Shown here: positions 40,930-49,512 of the stretch, in pieces | How positions within the stretch are numbered: the stretch's first letter is position 1 | Layout of the letters: the number at the start of each line of letters is the position of its first letter | Source: Avoscillospira sp045580485 | GTDB lineage: Bacteria; Bacillota; Clostridia; Oscillospirales; Oscillospiraceae | Reading direction: 5' to 3' | Assembly (NCBI GenBank): GCA_045580485.1 | Contig: JAZNNW010000067.1 | Location: 59,789-123,788 of the forward strand | Length of the DNA stretch: 64,000 nt | Notes under the pieces: model-generated | Told to the model about the DNA's origin: nothing | Databases searched by the model: none | The model's input: only the letters and a program-made list of their open reading frames with translations | Program-made: the position numbers and the translations under genes

Positions 40930-41745
40930 TCACTTCACGATCAAGGGAAACAGCAAAAGCATACATTCGCACAGGGGTGCTACCAGACTCATGCTGTCAA
41001 AGCGATCCAACACGCCGCCATGACCGGGCAGCAGATTGCCATAGTCCTTGATGCCCGTCTGGCGCTTGACAACGGAATAGGTCAGATCACCCAGAATACA
41101 GGTGACAGAGCCAAGAATGCCGCAGATCAGCGCAAAGACATAGCGAACCTGGAAATCAAAGGCGATCTGCAAAATCACCGCGTAGAGGAACATACACAAA
41201 ACCGCACTGAGGACACCGCCGGCAGCACCTTCCCAGGACTTCTTGGGGCTGATGTTGGGTGCCATTTTATGTCTGCCGATGGCAACACCCACAAAATAGG
41301 CGCCGCTGTCAGCAGAAAACGCCACGATCAGCGGAATGAGTATGTAGAATCTACCGTAGTTCATGAGCAGGATTCTGGTCAGAGACGACCAGAACAGAGG
41401 AATAACAATGGCCGAAAAGGCAGCAATGCCAATCTGAGCAAAGGGCAGTTTCCCATGGGATGCGATCATAATGATGAACAGCACCATGAAATACGCCCAC
41501 AGACTCACAATGCCCCAAGTCCAGGGACAGCCGCCATAGCTCCAGAGACAGACCACCAGAGCCATCAAGGCAGATGCTGCCATGAGATAAATATTCGGCA
41601 CGAGCCCGGTGCGGTAAAGCAGCTCATAGACCGCCACCACAGACATGGCTGCGATCAGAATGGCCGTAAACACAGGCGGCAGCACCAATAGCACCAACAG
41701 CAGCAAGGGCAGACCCACCGCTGCCACAAGGATTCTTGTTTTCAA
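40930..41745 (-). CDS. cdsA: phosphatidate cytidylyltransferase
   Basis: Makes CDP-diacylglycerol for phospholipid synthesis. The open frame reaches 42042, but this would lie inside uppS; the likely start is TTG at 41745, eight bases after GGAGG, giving 271 residues that begin LKTRILVAAVGLPLLLL. Eight or so membrane helices and the CDS signature near the C-terminus (KRQTGIKDYGNLLPGHGG followed by VLDRFDS). TTG overlaps the end region of uppS closely, so the two are translated together. Confidence 0.93.
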   Translation of the reverse strand: MKTRILVAAVGLPLLLLVLLVLPPVFTAILIAAMSVVAVYELLYRTGLVPNIYLMAASALMALVVCLWSYGGCPWTWGIVSLWAYFMVLFIIMIASHGKLPFAQIGIAAFSAIVIPLFWSSLTRILLMNYGRFYILIPLIVAFSADSGAYFVGVAIGRHKMAPNISPKKSWEGAAGGVLSAVLCMFLYAVILQIAFDFQVRYVFALICGILGSVTCILGDLTYSVVKRQTGIKDYGNLLPGHGGVLDRFDSMSLVAPLCECMLLLFPLIVK

Positions 41746-41746
41746 A

Positions 41747-42493
41747 TCACACGCCTCCAAACCGGCGGTTGCGGCGATTGAATTCCGCAATGGCCTTTTC
41801 CAGTTCCTCCGGTCCAAAGTCCGGCCAGAGGACATCTGTAAAATAGTATTCCGCATAAGCCGACTGCCATAACAGGAAATTGGAAATTCTTGATTCGCCG
41901 CCGGGACGGATGACCAGTTCCGGATCAGGAATGCCATGAGAATACAACAGTTCACCAAAATCTGCCTCAGTAAGTGCTTCGGGATCGGCCTCACCATTGG
42001 CGCAGCGGCGGGCGTAGGCTCTGGCAGCCCGGACGATCTCATCTCTGCCGCCGTAGTTCAAACAAACATTGGCCTGGAAGCCCTCATAGCCCTTGGAGAT
42101 TTCTTCTGTGCGGTCAGCCAGCTCCCGCAGTTCAGGAGAAAGACGGCTCAAATCGCCGAAAAAGTGCAGACGAATCCGATCCTGCTCCATCTTTTCGATG
42201 GCCTCAAAGAGATACTTTTTCAGAAGTCCCATGATAGCGGTAACTTCTTCCTCAGAACGCTTCCAGTTCTCCGTAGAGAAAGCATAGACCGTCAGATGTT
42301 CCACACCGATATCCCGGCAATAGGTAGCAATATTGCGGAATGTCTCACTGCCAACACCGTGACCGGCTGTTCTGGGCAGTCCCCGGGAGGTTGCCCAGCG
42401 CCCGTTGCCATCCATGATAATGGCGATGTGACGGGGCACAGGACGGTCCTTCGTCAATTCAGCTTTTGCGTTTTTTCTTCCAAAAAGTTTCAT
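41747..42493 (-). CDS. uppS: undecaprenyl diphosphate synthase
   Basis: cis-Prenyltransferase making the C55 lipid carrier for peptidoglycan. 248 residues with HIAIIMDGNGRWA (catalytic Asp), the GHGVGSETFRNIA segment, and a C-terminal ELVIRPGGESRISNFLLWQ that holds the conserved RxSNF-type motif. Complete. It is the link between the MEP genes and cell-wall synthesis. Confidence 0.97.
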   Translation of the reverse strand: MKLFGRKNAKAELTKDRPVPRHIAIIMDGNGRWATSRGLPRTAGHGVGSETFRNIATYCRDIGVEHLTVYAFSTENWKRSEEEVTAIMGLLKKYLFEAIEKMEQDRIRLHFFGDLSRLSPELRELADRTEEISKGYEGFQANVCLNYGGRDEIVRAARAYARRCANGEADPEALTEADFGELLYSHGIPDPELVIRPGGESRISNFLLWQSAYAEYYFTDVLWPDFGPEELEKAIAEFNRRNRRFGGV

Positions 42494-42519
42494 AATTTGA
42501 CCTCAATAACAGACGGAAT

Positions 42520-42547
42520 GGGAGTGCCACTGTGAAGCAGCACTCCC
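42520..42547 (-). promoter_or_regulatory. hairpin between frr and uppS
   Basis: GGGAGTGC / GCACTCCC, an 8-base-pair stem with a 12-base loop, 15 bases after the frr stop. There is no T run after it in the leftward direction, so it is not a standard terminator; perhaps partial attenuation or RNA processing between the translation genes and the lipid genes. Confidence 0.4.
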
Positions 42548-42562
42548 GCTCAGGCAAAATTT

Positions 42563-43111
42563 TTAGATCGCCATCAGTTCCTTTTCCTTGGCAGCGCACA
42601 TTTCGTCGACCTTCTTGGTGAACTTATCCGTCAGGTCCTGCAGATCCTTTTCGGCCTTCTTCTGGTCGTCTTCCGTGATTTCGCTGGCCTTCAATGCCTT
42701 CTTGATGGCATCCATGCCATCACGGCGAACATTACGAATGGCAACTTTGGCATCTTCAGCATACTTCTTGACCTGCTTGGTCAGATCCTTTCTGCGTTCC
42801 TCCGTCAGCTGGGGGAACACCAGACGAATGATACGGCCATCGTTCTGAGGATTGATACCCAACTCGGACTGCTGGATAGCCTTTTCGATGGGCTTCAGCA
42901 GACTGCCATCCCAGGGCTGGATGACCAGAGTTCTGGGATCGGGAGAGGAGATGCTTGCCACCTGACCGATGGGGCTGTCAGCACCGTAATACTCAACGGA
43001 GATGCGGTCCAGAACCTGTGCATTGGCTCTGCCTGCACGGACGGAGCCGAACTCGCCTGCCAGAACCTCCAGAGTTTTATCCATCTTGCGGTTAAATTCC
43101 TTGAAATCCAT
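42563..43111 (-). CDS. frr: ribosome recycling factor
   Basis: Splits the post-termination ribosome with EF-G. 182 residues, normal length, with the family start FKEFNRKMDKTLEVLAGEF, the VRAGRANAQVLDRI motif and the C-terminal DDQKKAEKDLQDLTDKF helix. Two bases separate it from pyrH. Confidence 0.98.
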   Translation of the reverse strand: MDFKEFNRKMDKTLEVLAGEFGSVRAGRANAQVLDRISVEYYGADSPIGQVASISSPDPRTLVIQPWDGSLLKPIEKAIQQSELGINPQNDGRIIRLVFPQLTEERRKDLTKQVKKYAEDAKVAIRNVRRDGMDAIKKALKASEITEDDQKKAEKDLQDLTDKFTKKVDEMCAAKEKELMAI

Positions 43112-43113
43112 AG

Positions 43114-43836
43114 TTAAAAAGCCTCCTTAACGATAGTACCAATCTGCTCGCCCTTGACGACACGCAGAATATTCTCGGGATCTTTCAATGCAAATACCAG
43201 AACAGGGATATGATTGTCCATGGACAAAGATGTAGCCGTCGTATCCATGACAGCCAGATGCTTGGCCAGCACATCATCATAGGTGATGCAGTCGTATTTT
43301 ACAGCTTCGGGATCCTTCTTGGGATCAGCACTGTACACACCATCGATATTCTTGGCAAGCAGGATGACATCGGCTTCGATCTCCGCTGCACGGAGAACAG
43401 CACCTGTATCGGTGGAGAAGAAGGGATTACCGGTGCCGCAGCCGAAAATGACCACTCTGCCCTTTTCCAGATGACGAATGGCCTTACTGCGGATGTAGGG
43501 TTCTGCAATGGCATTCATGGCAATGGCCGTCTGCACACGGACCTCCACACCTCTCTGCTCCAGAGAATCTGCCACAGCCAGTGCATTGATGACCGTAGCC
43601 AGCATGCCCATATGGTCGGCACGAGTACGCTCCATGCGGTCACCGCCATCCTTGAGACCGCGCCAGAAATTGCCGCCACCTACAACGATGCCCACCTGCA
43701 CACCCATTTCCACACACTGCTTTACCACATCGCAGACACTGCCGATGACCTCGAAGTCCAGACCACGGTGCTTGTCGCCTGCAAGGGCTTCACCGCTGAT
43801 CTTCAGCAATACCCGCTTATATTTTGGCTGGTTCAT
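43114..43836 (-). CDS. pyrH: UMP kinase
   Basis: Amino-acid-kinase-fold enzyme converting UMP to UDP, allosterically controlled by GTP/UTP. 240 residues, with RVLLKISGEALAGDK, VGIVVGGGNFWRG, FGCGTGNPFFSTDTGA and NIDGVYSADPKKDPEA. First gene of the long leftward operon; a weak promoter-like TATAAA lies about 30 bases upstream. No tsf or rpsB is seen upstream; instead glnS is divergent. Confidence 0.97.
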   Translation of the reverse strand: MNQPKYKRVLLKISGEALAGDKHRGLDFEVIGSVCDVVKQCVEMGVQVGIVVGGGNFWRGLKDGGDRMERTRADHMGMLATVINALAVADSLEQRGVEVRVQTAIAMNAIAEPYIRSKAIRHLEKGRVVIFGCGTGNPFFSTDTGAVLRAAEIEADVILLAKNIDGVYSADPKKDPEAVKYDCITYDDVLAKHLAVMDTTATSLSMDNHIPVLVFALKDPENILRVVKGEQIGTIVKEAF

Positions 43837-43974
43837 AATTGAAACACTCCAATCTCTCTTTCACTTTTCGTTGTCTATTTTATAATAATTCTGCCGTTTT
43901 GGAAAGAGGGATTTTTGAAAAAATCACGAAGTTTTTACTTTCTTTACAAATGCGCAAAAATAATTACACAAATC

Positions 43975-44003
43975 TTGCGAATTGAAGTCGAATGGTATAT
44001 AAT
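43975..44003 (+). promoter_or_regulatory. glnS promoter
   Basis: TTGCGA (43975-43980), 17-base spacer, TATAAT (43998-44003). The leader before the ATG is about 30 bases, too short for a T-box. Confidence 0.7.
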
Positions 44004-44040
44004 AACTATTCAGAAAAATCCGCCTGAAAGGATGAAATAT

Positions 44041-45723
44041 ATGGCTGACGAAATCAAGACCAACGAATCGCAGAATTTTATTCATGCGTTTATCACAGAA
44101 GACATCGGACCCGGCGGTCAGTATGAAGGAAAGACCGTTCATACCCGTTTCCCCCCGGAGCCCAACGGCTATCTGCACATCGGTCACTGCAAGGCTCTGT
44201 GCATTGACTTTGGCACTGCCGAAAAGTTTGGCGGTCTGTGCAACCTGCGTATGGACGACACCAACCCCACCAAGGAGGATGTAGAGTTCGTCCACGCCAT
44301 CCAGGAGGATATCCACTGGCTGGGCTTTGACTGGGGCGACCGTTTCTTCTACGGTTCCGACTATTTCGAAAAAGACTACGAATTTGCCGTGGAACTCATC
44401 AAGAAGGGCTTGGCCTATGTTTGTGAACTGACCCCCGAGCAGTTCGCTGAATACAGAGGCGATACCAATACCCCTGCCAGATCTCCCTACCGGGACCGTC
44501 CCATGGAAGAAAGCCTGGATCTGTTTGCCCGTATGCGTGCCGGTGAATTCCCCGACAATGCCATGACTCTCCGTGCTAAGATCGATCTGGCCTCCGGCAA
44601 CTTCAATATGCGTGACCCGGTCATTTACCGTATCCGCCATATGCACCATCACCGTCAGGGCGACAAGTGGTGTATCTACCCCATGTATGACTTTGCCCAT
44701 CCCATTCAGGATGCGCTGGAAGGCATTACCCACTCCCTGTGCTCTCTGGAATTTGAGAATCACAGACCTCTGTACAACTGGGTGGTGGAGAATGTCTCCG
44801 TTCCCCACCGTCCCCGTCAGATCGAGTTTGCCCGTCTGGGTATCGACCATACTGTTCTCAGCAAGAGAAAGCTGAGAGCATTGGTGGAGAACAACTATGT
44901 TTCCGGCTGGGATGATCCCAGAATGCCCACCCTGTGCGGACTCCGACGCCGTGGCTACACGCCTGCCTCCATCCGCAATTTCTGCGAACGGGTCGGCGTC
45001 GCCAAGAGCCCCAATACCATTCCCTATGCGTTCCTGGAGTTCTGCCTCCGTGAGGATCTGAACGAGAGTGCACAGCGTGTCATGGCTGTTCTGAAGCCCA
45101 TCAAGCTAACCATCACCAACTATCCCGAAGGCCAGTCTGAGACCGTCACTGTTGAGAACAATCCCAACCGCCCCGAGGACGGCACCAGAGAGGCCACCTT
45201 CTCCCGTAATCTGTGGATCGAAGCCGATGATTTCCTGGCTGAGCCCATCCCCAAGTACAAGCGTCTGTACCCCAACGGTCCCGAGGGCCGACTGAAAGGT
45301 GCTTACCTCATTCAGTGCACCGGCTACAACACCGACGAAAACGGCAATGTGGTGGAAGTCCTTGCCACTTACGATCCTGAATCCCGTGGCGGAGATCCTG
45401 CCGACGGCCGTAAGGTCAAGGGTGCTACTATCCATTGGGTCGATGCTGAGACCTGCATTGATGCAGAAGTCCGTCAGTACGACAACCTATTCAATGATCC
45501 CGATCCCGATGCAGCAGGCAAGGATTTCCTGGCTTGCCTCAACCCCAACTCTCTGGAGGTTCTCACCGGCTGTAAGGTGGAGGCATCTCTGGGTAATACC
45601 CAGCCTGCCGACCGTTTCCAGTTCATGCGCACCGGCTATTTCTGCGCTGACAGCAAGGATTCCAAGCCCAACCATCTCGTGTTTAACCGAGCTGTTTCTT
45701 TGAAAGACAGCTTCAAATTCTAA
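44041..45723 (+). CDS. glnS: glutaminyl-tRNA synthetase
   Basis: Class Ic synthetase for tRNA-Gln. 560 residues from ATG 44041 (AAAGGATG site; the frame from 43915 crosses the promoter). HIGH-type motif HIGHC in PEPNGYLHIGHC at about residue 40, MDDTNP, the HHRQGDKWCIYPMYDFAHP segment, and the KMSKS-type VLSKRKL. The two-part anticodon-binding beta-barrels make up the C-terminal third. Many Firmicutes lack GlnRS and use GatCAB; presence is therefore informative. It is followed 14 bases later by the ceramidase-like genes. Confidence 0.97.
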   Translation: MADEIKTNESQNFIHAFITEDIGPGGQYEGKTVHTRFPPEPNGYLHIGHCKALCIDFGTAEKFGGLCNLRMDDTNPTKEDVEFVHAIQEDIHWLGFDWGDRFFYGSDYFEKDYEFAVELIKKGLAYVCELTPEQFAEYRGDTNTPARSPYRDRPMEESLDLFARMRAGEFPDNAMTLRAKIDLASGNFNMRDPVIYRIRHMHHHRQGDKWCIYPMYDFAHPIQDALEGITHSLCSLEFENHRPLYNWVVENVSVPHRPRQIEFARLGIDHTVLSKRKLRALVENNYVSGWDDPRMPTLCGLRRRGYTPASIRNFCERVGVAKSPNTIPYAFLEFCLREDLNESAQRVMAVLKPIKLTITNYPEGQSETVTVENNPNRPEDGTREATFSRNLWIEADDFLAEPIPKYKRLYPNGPEGRLKGAYLIQCTGYNTDENGNVVEVLATYDPESRGGDPADGRKVKGATIHWVDAETCIDAEVRQYDNLFNDPDPDAAGKDFLACLNPNSLEVLTGCKVEASLGNTQPADRFQFMRTGYFCADSKDSKPNHLVFNRAVSLKDSFKF

Positions 45724-45737
45724 GGAGGTCACCTATT

Positions 45738-47075
45738 ATGTCTGAATTCAAAGCCGGTTTTTCCCGTGTAAATATTACGCCCCCTATGGGTGTCTATATC
45801 AACGGCTACTATCTGGAGCGCTATGTGGAAGGCGTTCTGGATGAGCTGGAAGTCAACTCCGTTGCTTTTGAATGCGACGGCAAAAAAGCCATCGTCATGG
45901 CTATGGACTTGATGGCCATTCCTCAGGACGGTATGAAGGTGCTGCGCAATGCTGTTTCGGAAGCCACCGGTCTGGAGTATGATTCCATCATCATCCACAC
46001 CACTCACACCCATGTGGCTCCTGCTGTCCTTGATGGCAACGGTGATGCACTGTTTGACAGCTATGTGACCAAGCAGATGGCTGCCGCCGCTGTCCGTGCT
46101 TTCCAGGATCTGAAACCCGCCAAAGTCGGTTGGGCTATCAGTTCTGCACCCGACATTTCCTTCGTCCGTCGTTTCCGCATGAAGGACGGCTCCGTCCGTA
46201 CCAATCCCGGCATCGGCAACCCCGATATCGTGGCTCCCATCGGGGGTGTGGATGAGCGTGTCTATGTCGTCCGTATGGTACGGGAGGGTGGCGACGAGAT
46301 CGTCATCGGCAACTTTGGCACCCACCCCGACACTGTCGGCGGTTCCATGGTCACCGCTGACTGGCCCGGCTTCGCCCGCCGCACTCTGGAAGCCGCTCTG
46401 CCCAATGTCAAGTGCGTCATGCTCAACGGCATCCAGGGCGATGTGAACCACATCAAGGTCACCGCAAAGGACGGCGATTTCAATGGCATCGATCCCAACG
46501 GCTTTGATGGCGTCGGTCGTGGCTACGGTCATGCCGCTCATATGGGCCGCGTGGTTGCCGGCGGTATCTTGCAGGTCTATACCAAAGTCAACTTTGTTCC
46601 TGTGGAGGAACTGAAGTTTGCTGAACTGAAGATTGAGCTGCCCACCAACATGGCCACGCCCGAAGAACTGAAGCAGGCTTACAAGTATGTGGAACTCCAC
46701 GAAGCAGGTCGTGACTGCGACATTCCCTTCGAAGGCATGGAGCTGACCACTGTGGTTGCAGAATCCATCCGTATGAAGAATCTGGAGCATGGTCCTGAAA
46801 TGTACGCTACCCAGCTGACCGGTATTGCCTTTGGTCCCATTGCCATTATGGCAGTCCCCGGTGAACCCTTCACCGGCATCGGCCGCGGCATCAAGGCTGC
46901 TTCCAAGTTCCCTGTGACCATGGCCTGCTGCCTTTCCAACGGCAATGAGGGCTACTTCCCCATGCAGGAAGCCTACGATGAAGGCGGCTATGAAGCCCGT
47001 TCCTCCATCTTCAAGGCCGGTGTGGCTGAGCGTCTGGTCGAGCACAGTCTGCATCTGCTGAACGACATTCTTTAA
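45738..47075 (+). CDS. neutral/alkaline ceramidase-like protein, copy 1
   Basis: 445-residue protein of the neutral ceramidase N-terminal domain family, beginning SEFKAGFSRVNITPPMG. Zinc-ligand motifs are HTTHTHVAP (H90, H92) and GNFGTHPDTVGG (H196). The position where ceramidases carry the nucleophilic Ser (GDVSPN) reads GDVNH here (234-238), so ceramide hydrolysis is doubtful; another zinc-dependent hydrolysis is more likely. No signal peptide, so it is cytoplasmic. It also lacks the C-terminal immunoglobulin-like domain of true ceramidases. SD AAGGAGG. It is 14 bases downstream of glnS and 20 bases upstream of a paralogue. Confidence 0.8.
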   Translation: MSEFKAGFSRVNITPPMGVYINGYYLERYVEGVLDELEVNSVAFECDGKKAIVMAMDLMAIPQDGMKVLRNAVSEATGLEYDSIIIHTTHTHVAPAVLDGNGDALFDSYVTKQMAAAAVRAFQDLKPAKVGWAISSAPDISFVRRFRMKDGSVRTNPGIGNPDIVAPIGGVDERVYVVRMVREGGDEIVIGNFGTHPDTVGGSMVTADWPGFARRTLEAALPNVKCVMLNGIQGDVNHIKVTAKDGDFNGIDPNGFDGVGRGYGHAAHMGRVVAGGILQVYTKVNFVPVEELKFAELKIELPTNMATPEELKQAYKYVELHEAGRDCDIPFEGMELTTVVAESIRMKNLEHGPEMYATQLTGIAFGPIAIMAVPGEPFTGIGRGIKAASKFPVTMACCLSNGNEGYFPMQEAYDEGGYEARSSIFKAGVAERLVEHSLHLLNDIL

Positions 47076-47095
47076 TACATAGGAGGCATTTTGAA

Positions 47096-48448
47096 ATGTA
47101 CGACTTTCAAGCAGGTTTTTCCCGGGTGAATGTCAATCCCCCCATGGGTCTTCTCATTGGCGGTTACTATGTTGACCGTTTCGTAGAGGGCGTTCTGGAC
47201 GAGCTGGAGATCAACGCCGTTGCACTGGAATGCAAGGGTAAAAAGGCCATTATCATGACCATCGACAACTGCAGCATGGCGCCTGCGATTATCAACAAGT
47301 TCCGCACCGCCATTGCAGAAGCCACCGGTCTGGACATGGCTGCCATCTTTATCCACTGTACCCACACCCACTGTTCTCCTTATGTGGGCAGAGAAAAGGC
47401 ATCTGTCAACGAGCTGAACATGGAATACGAGAATTATCTGGAAAGACAGTTCCCTGCTGCCGCTGTTCGTGCCTTCCAGGATCTGAAGCCCGCCAAGCTG
47501 GGCTGGGCCATCGGTTCTGCACCTGATGTGGCATTTGTCCGCCGTTTCCGTATGAAGAACGGATCTGTTCAGACCAACCCCGGTATCGGCAACCCCGACA
47601 TCGTGGCTCCTATCGGTGATGTGGATGAGCGTCTCAATGTTGTTCGTATCGTCCGAGAAGATGCCAAGGAAATCGTTATCGGTAACTTCGGCAACCACCC
47701 CGATACCGTCGGCGGCAGCAAGGTCACCGGCGACTGGCCTGCCTTCACCCGCCGTATTCTGGAAAGAACACTGCCCAATGTCAACTGCATCTTCTTCAAC
47801 GGTGCTCAGGGCGATGTAAACCATATCAAGGTCAACGCCAAGGACGGCGACTTCAACGGCATTGATCCCAACGGCTTTGACGGTGTCGGCCGTGGCTATG
47901 AGCACGCTGAGCACATTGGCCGCGTGGTGGCAGGCGGCATCCTGCAGGTTTACACCAAGGTTAATTTCGCTCCCGTGGATGAATTGAAGTTCGTGGAAGT
48001 CGAGATTCAGATTCCCTCCAATATGCCCAAGCCCGAAGATCTTCCTTTGGCATACAAGTATGTGGAACTTCACGAAGCCGGTCGTGACTGCGACATTCCC
48101 TATGAGGGCATGGAGCTGACCACTGTGGTGGCTGAGGCTGTTCGCATGAAGAAACTGGAGCACGGTCCCGAATCCTTCCCCCTCCATCTCATTGGCCTTT
48201 CTCTGGGTCCTGTCGCCATGCTGGGTATCCCCGGCGAGCCCTTCACCGGCGTAGGCAGAGCCATCAAGGCCGGTTCCAAGTATCCTATGACCATGCCCTG
48301 CTGCATCGTCAACGGTACCATCGGCTACTATCCCATGAAAGATGCTTACGATGAGGGCGGCTATGAAGCCCGCTCCTCCAAGTTCAAAGCCGGTGTGGCT
48401 GAGATCATTTCCGAAAAGGCAGTGGATCTCCTCAACAACACCCTGTAA
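47096..48448 (+). CDS. neutral/alkaline ceramidase-like protein, copy 2
   Basis: 450-residue paralogue of the preceding protein, similar over its full length (the same VNxxPPMG start, FIHCTHTHCSP with H90/H92, GNFGNHPDTVGGSKV and GDVNHIKVNAKDGDFNG). The two differ in the substrate-facing regions, for example VGREKASVNELNMEYENYL here. The nucleophile position is also Asn. They may act as a heteromer or on related substrates. Begins after AGGAGG; followed by a terminator, so glnS and both copies can form one transcript. Confidence 0.8.
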   Translation: MYDFQAGFSRVNVNPPMGLLIGGYYVDRFVEGVLDELEINAVALECKGKKAIIMTIDNCSMAPAIINKFRTAIAEATGLDMAAIFIHCTHTHCSPYVGREKASVNELNMEYENYLERQFPAAAVRAFQDLKPAKLGWAIGSAPDVAFVRRFRMKNGSVQTNPGIGNPDIVAPIGDVDERLNVVRIVREDAKEIVIGNFGNHPDTVGGSKVTGDWPAFTRRILERTLPNVNCIFFNGAQGDVNHIKVNAKDGDFNGIDPNGFDGVGRGYEHAEHIGRVVAGGILQVYTKVNFAPVDELKFVEVEIQIPSNMPKPEDLPLAYKYVELHEAGRDCDIPYEGMELTTVVAEAVRMKKLEHGPESFPLHLIGLSLGPVAMLGIPGEPFTGVGRAIKAGSKYPMTMPCCIVNGTIGYYPMKDAYDEGGYEARSSKFKAGVAEIISEKAVDLLNNTL

Positions 48449-48455
48449 TCGCAAA

Positions 48456-48483
48456 GAAAAAGACCGCAAATGCGGTCTTTTTC
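48456..48483. terminator. terminator after the ceramidase-like genes
   Basis: GAAAAAGACCGCA / TGCGGTCTTTTTC stem with a 2-base apparent loop, T-rich on both strands. It also ends the convergent lysozyme gene. Confidence 0.88.
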
Positions 48484-49350
48484 TTATTTCTGAAAATAAA
48501 TATTCAAATCCACGGGACCTTCTATGCCGGGGACAGTACCTTCATTGGTATACTGCCACATGGTAAAGTCATAAGCAAACGTAGGGGTCGGTGCGTATTC
48601 TGCCAGCCAGAACACATAGTCACGGATGCTCACCAAATTAAGCTGTTCATAGCCGTAAGCCTGATTAAAATAAACAGCTGCTTCATAGCCTGCTTCCTCT
48701 ATAGTTTTGCAGAACGCTTCAGCACATGCTGTCAGGTTGAGCATGTTCATATTATCTGTGCGGGCAGGTTCTTCCACTTCCTCCCAGTCAAATACAACCG
48801 GATAAGTGATATCATAGCCTTCCAGCCAGGTAATCACATACTCTGCTTCTTCGATGGCCTCTTCCGGCGTCAGTGCCTGGGAAAAGAAATAAACACCTAC
48901 ATCCAGTCCCGCATCCAGTGCACCGCCCATATGACCAAGGAAACAGTCATCCAAATCCAGTTTGCCGGTAGAGTAGCCACGATAGCCCAAGCGGATCATG
49001 GCGAATTCTATTCCGGCAGTCTTTACCTGCTCCCAGTCAATAGATGGCTGGAAAGCGGAAACATCAATACCGGCAATACCGTTTACGCCATCTTCTTCAT
49101 AAAAGCGGATGCCGTTTTGCTCATAAAAACCATCCGATTCGTAGGTGTTTCTTGGCAAAGCATTTTCCGCTGAAGGCACATCGTCCCACTCTTCTTCCTC
49201 GTTCTGTTCACCTGTAATGATATTCTCTCCGTAGTGGCTCAATTTCGCCACAGCCATGACAATACCCCAAATAATGGCAACAGTCAAAGCAATACACAGG
49301 AGGATGAGCGCAATCTTACCGGCCCATCCGCCTCGATTTCGTTGTTTCAT
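48484..49350 (-). CDS. membrane-anchored GH25 lysozyme
   Basis: Muramidase of glycoside hydrolase family 25, cutting the MurNAc-GlcNAc bond. 288 residues: an N-terminal membrane helix at about 13-34 (IALILLCIALTVAIIWGIVMA), an acidic linker, then the GH25 domain from about 90. Catalytic-type residues are D96 in GIDVSAFQ and D188/E190 in VFDWEE; PVDLN closes the barrel. Probably works on the cell's own wall (remodelling). It stands alone with its own promoter. Confidence 0.92.
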   Translation of the reverse strand: MKQRNRGGWAGKIALILLCIALTVAIIWGIVMAVAKLSHYGENIITGEQNEEEEWDDVPSAENALPRNTYESDGFYEQNGIRFYEEDGVNGIAGIDVSAFQPSIDWEQVKTAGIEFAMIRLGYRGYSTGKLDLDDCFLGHMGGALDAGLDVGVYFFSQALTPEEAIEEAEYVITWLEGYDITYPVVFDWEEVEEPARTDNMNMLNLTACAEAFCKTIEEAGYEAAVYFNQAYGYEQLNLVSIRDYVFWLAEYAPTPTFAYDFTMWQYTNEGTVPGIEGPVDLNIYFQK

Positions 49351-49383
49351 AGGTGCTCCTTTGATCTTGCGACATTTTGACCC

Positions 49384-49412
49384 ATTATATCACAGATTGA
49401 CCCGTTCGCCAA
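49384..49412 (-). promoter_or_regulatory. lysozyme gene promoter
   Basis: Reading leftward: TTGGCG (49412-49407), 17-base spacer, TATAAT (49389-49384). The ATG is 34 bases downstream after AAAGGAG. Confidence 0.65.
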
Positions 49413-49452
49413 CCTGGATTTCCTTTGAATTTATGAATTTCCAAAAAATGGA

Positions 49453-49481
49453 TTGAGAATCTGCACATTATATTGTATAAT
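49453..49481 (+). promoter_or_regulatory. capA promoter
   Basis: TTGAGA (49453-49458), 17-base spacer, TATAAT (49476-49481). The gene starts at 49513, after AAGGAGG. Confidence 0.65.
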
Positions 49482-49512
49482 AGTTCAAACCATACCGTTA
49501 AGGAGGGATATC

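Noticed and set aside
40930..42042. 370-residue version of cdsA
   Set aside because: Residues before the TTG at 41745 overlap uppS in another frame and bear no similarity to CdsA.
44004..44040. T-box leader for glnS
   Set aside because: The predicted leader is about 30 bases, too short for a specifier stem and antiterminator.
43915..44040. N-terminal extension of glnS
   Set aside because: The extended frame runs through the promoter hexamers and has no ribosome site; the product is normal from 44041.
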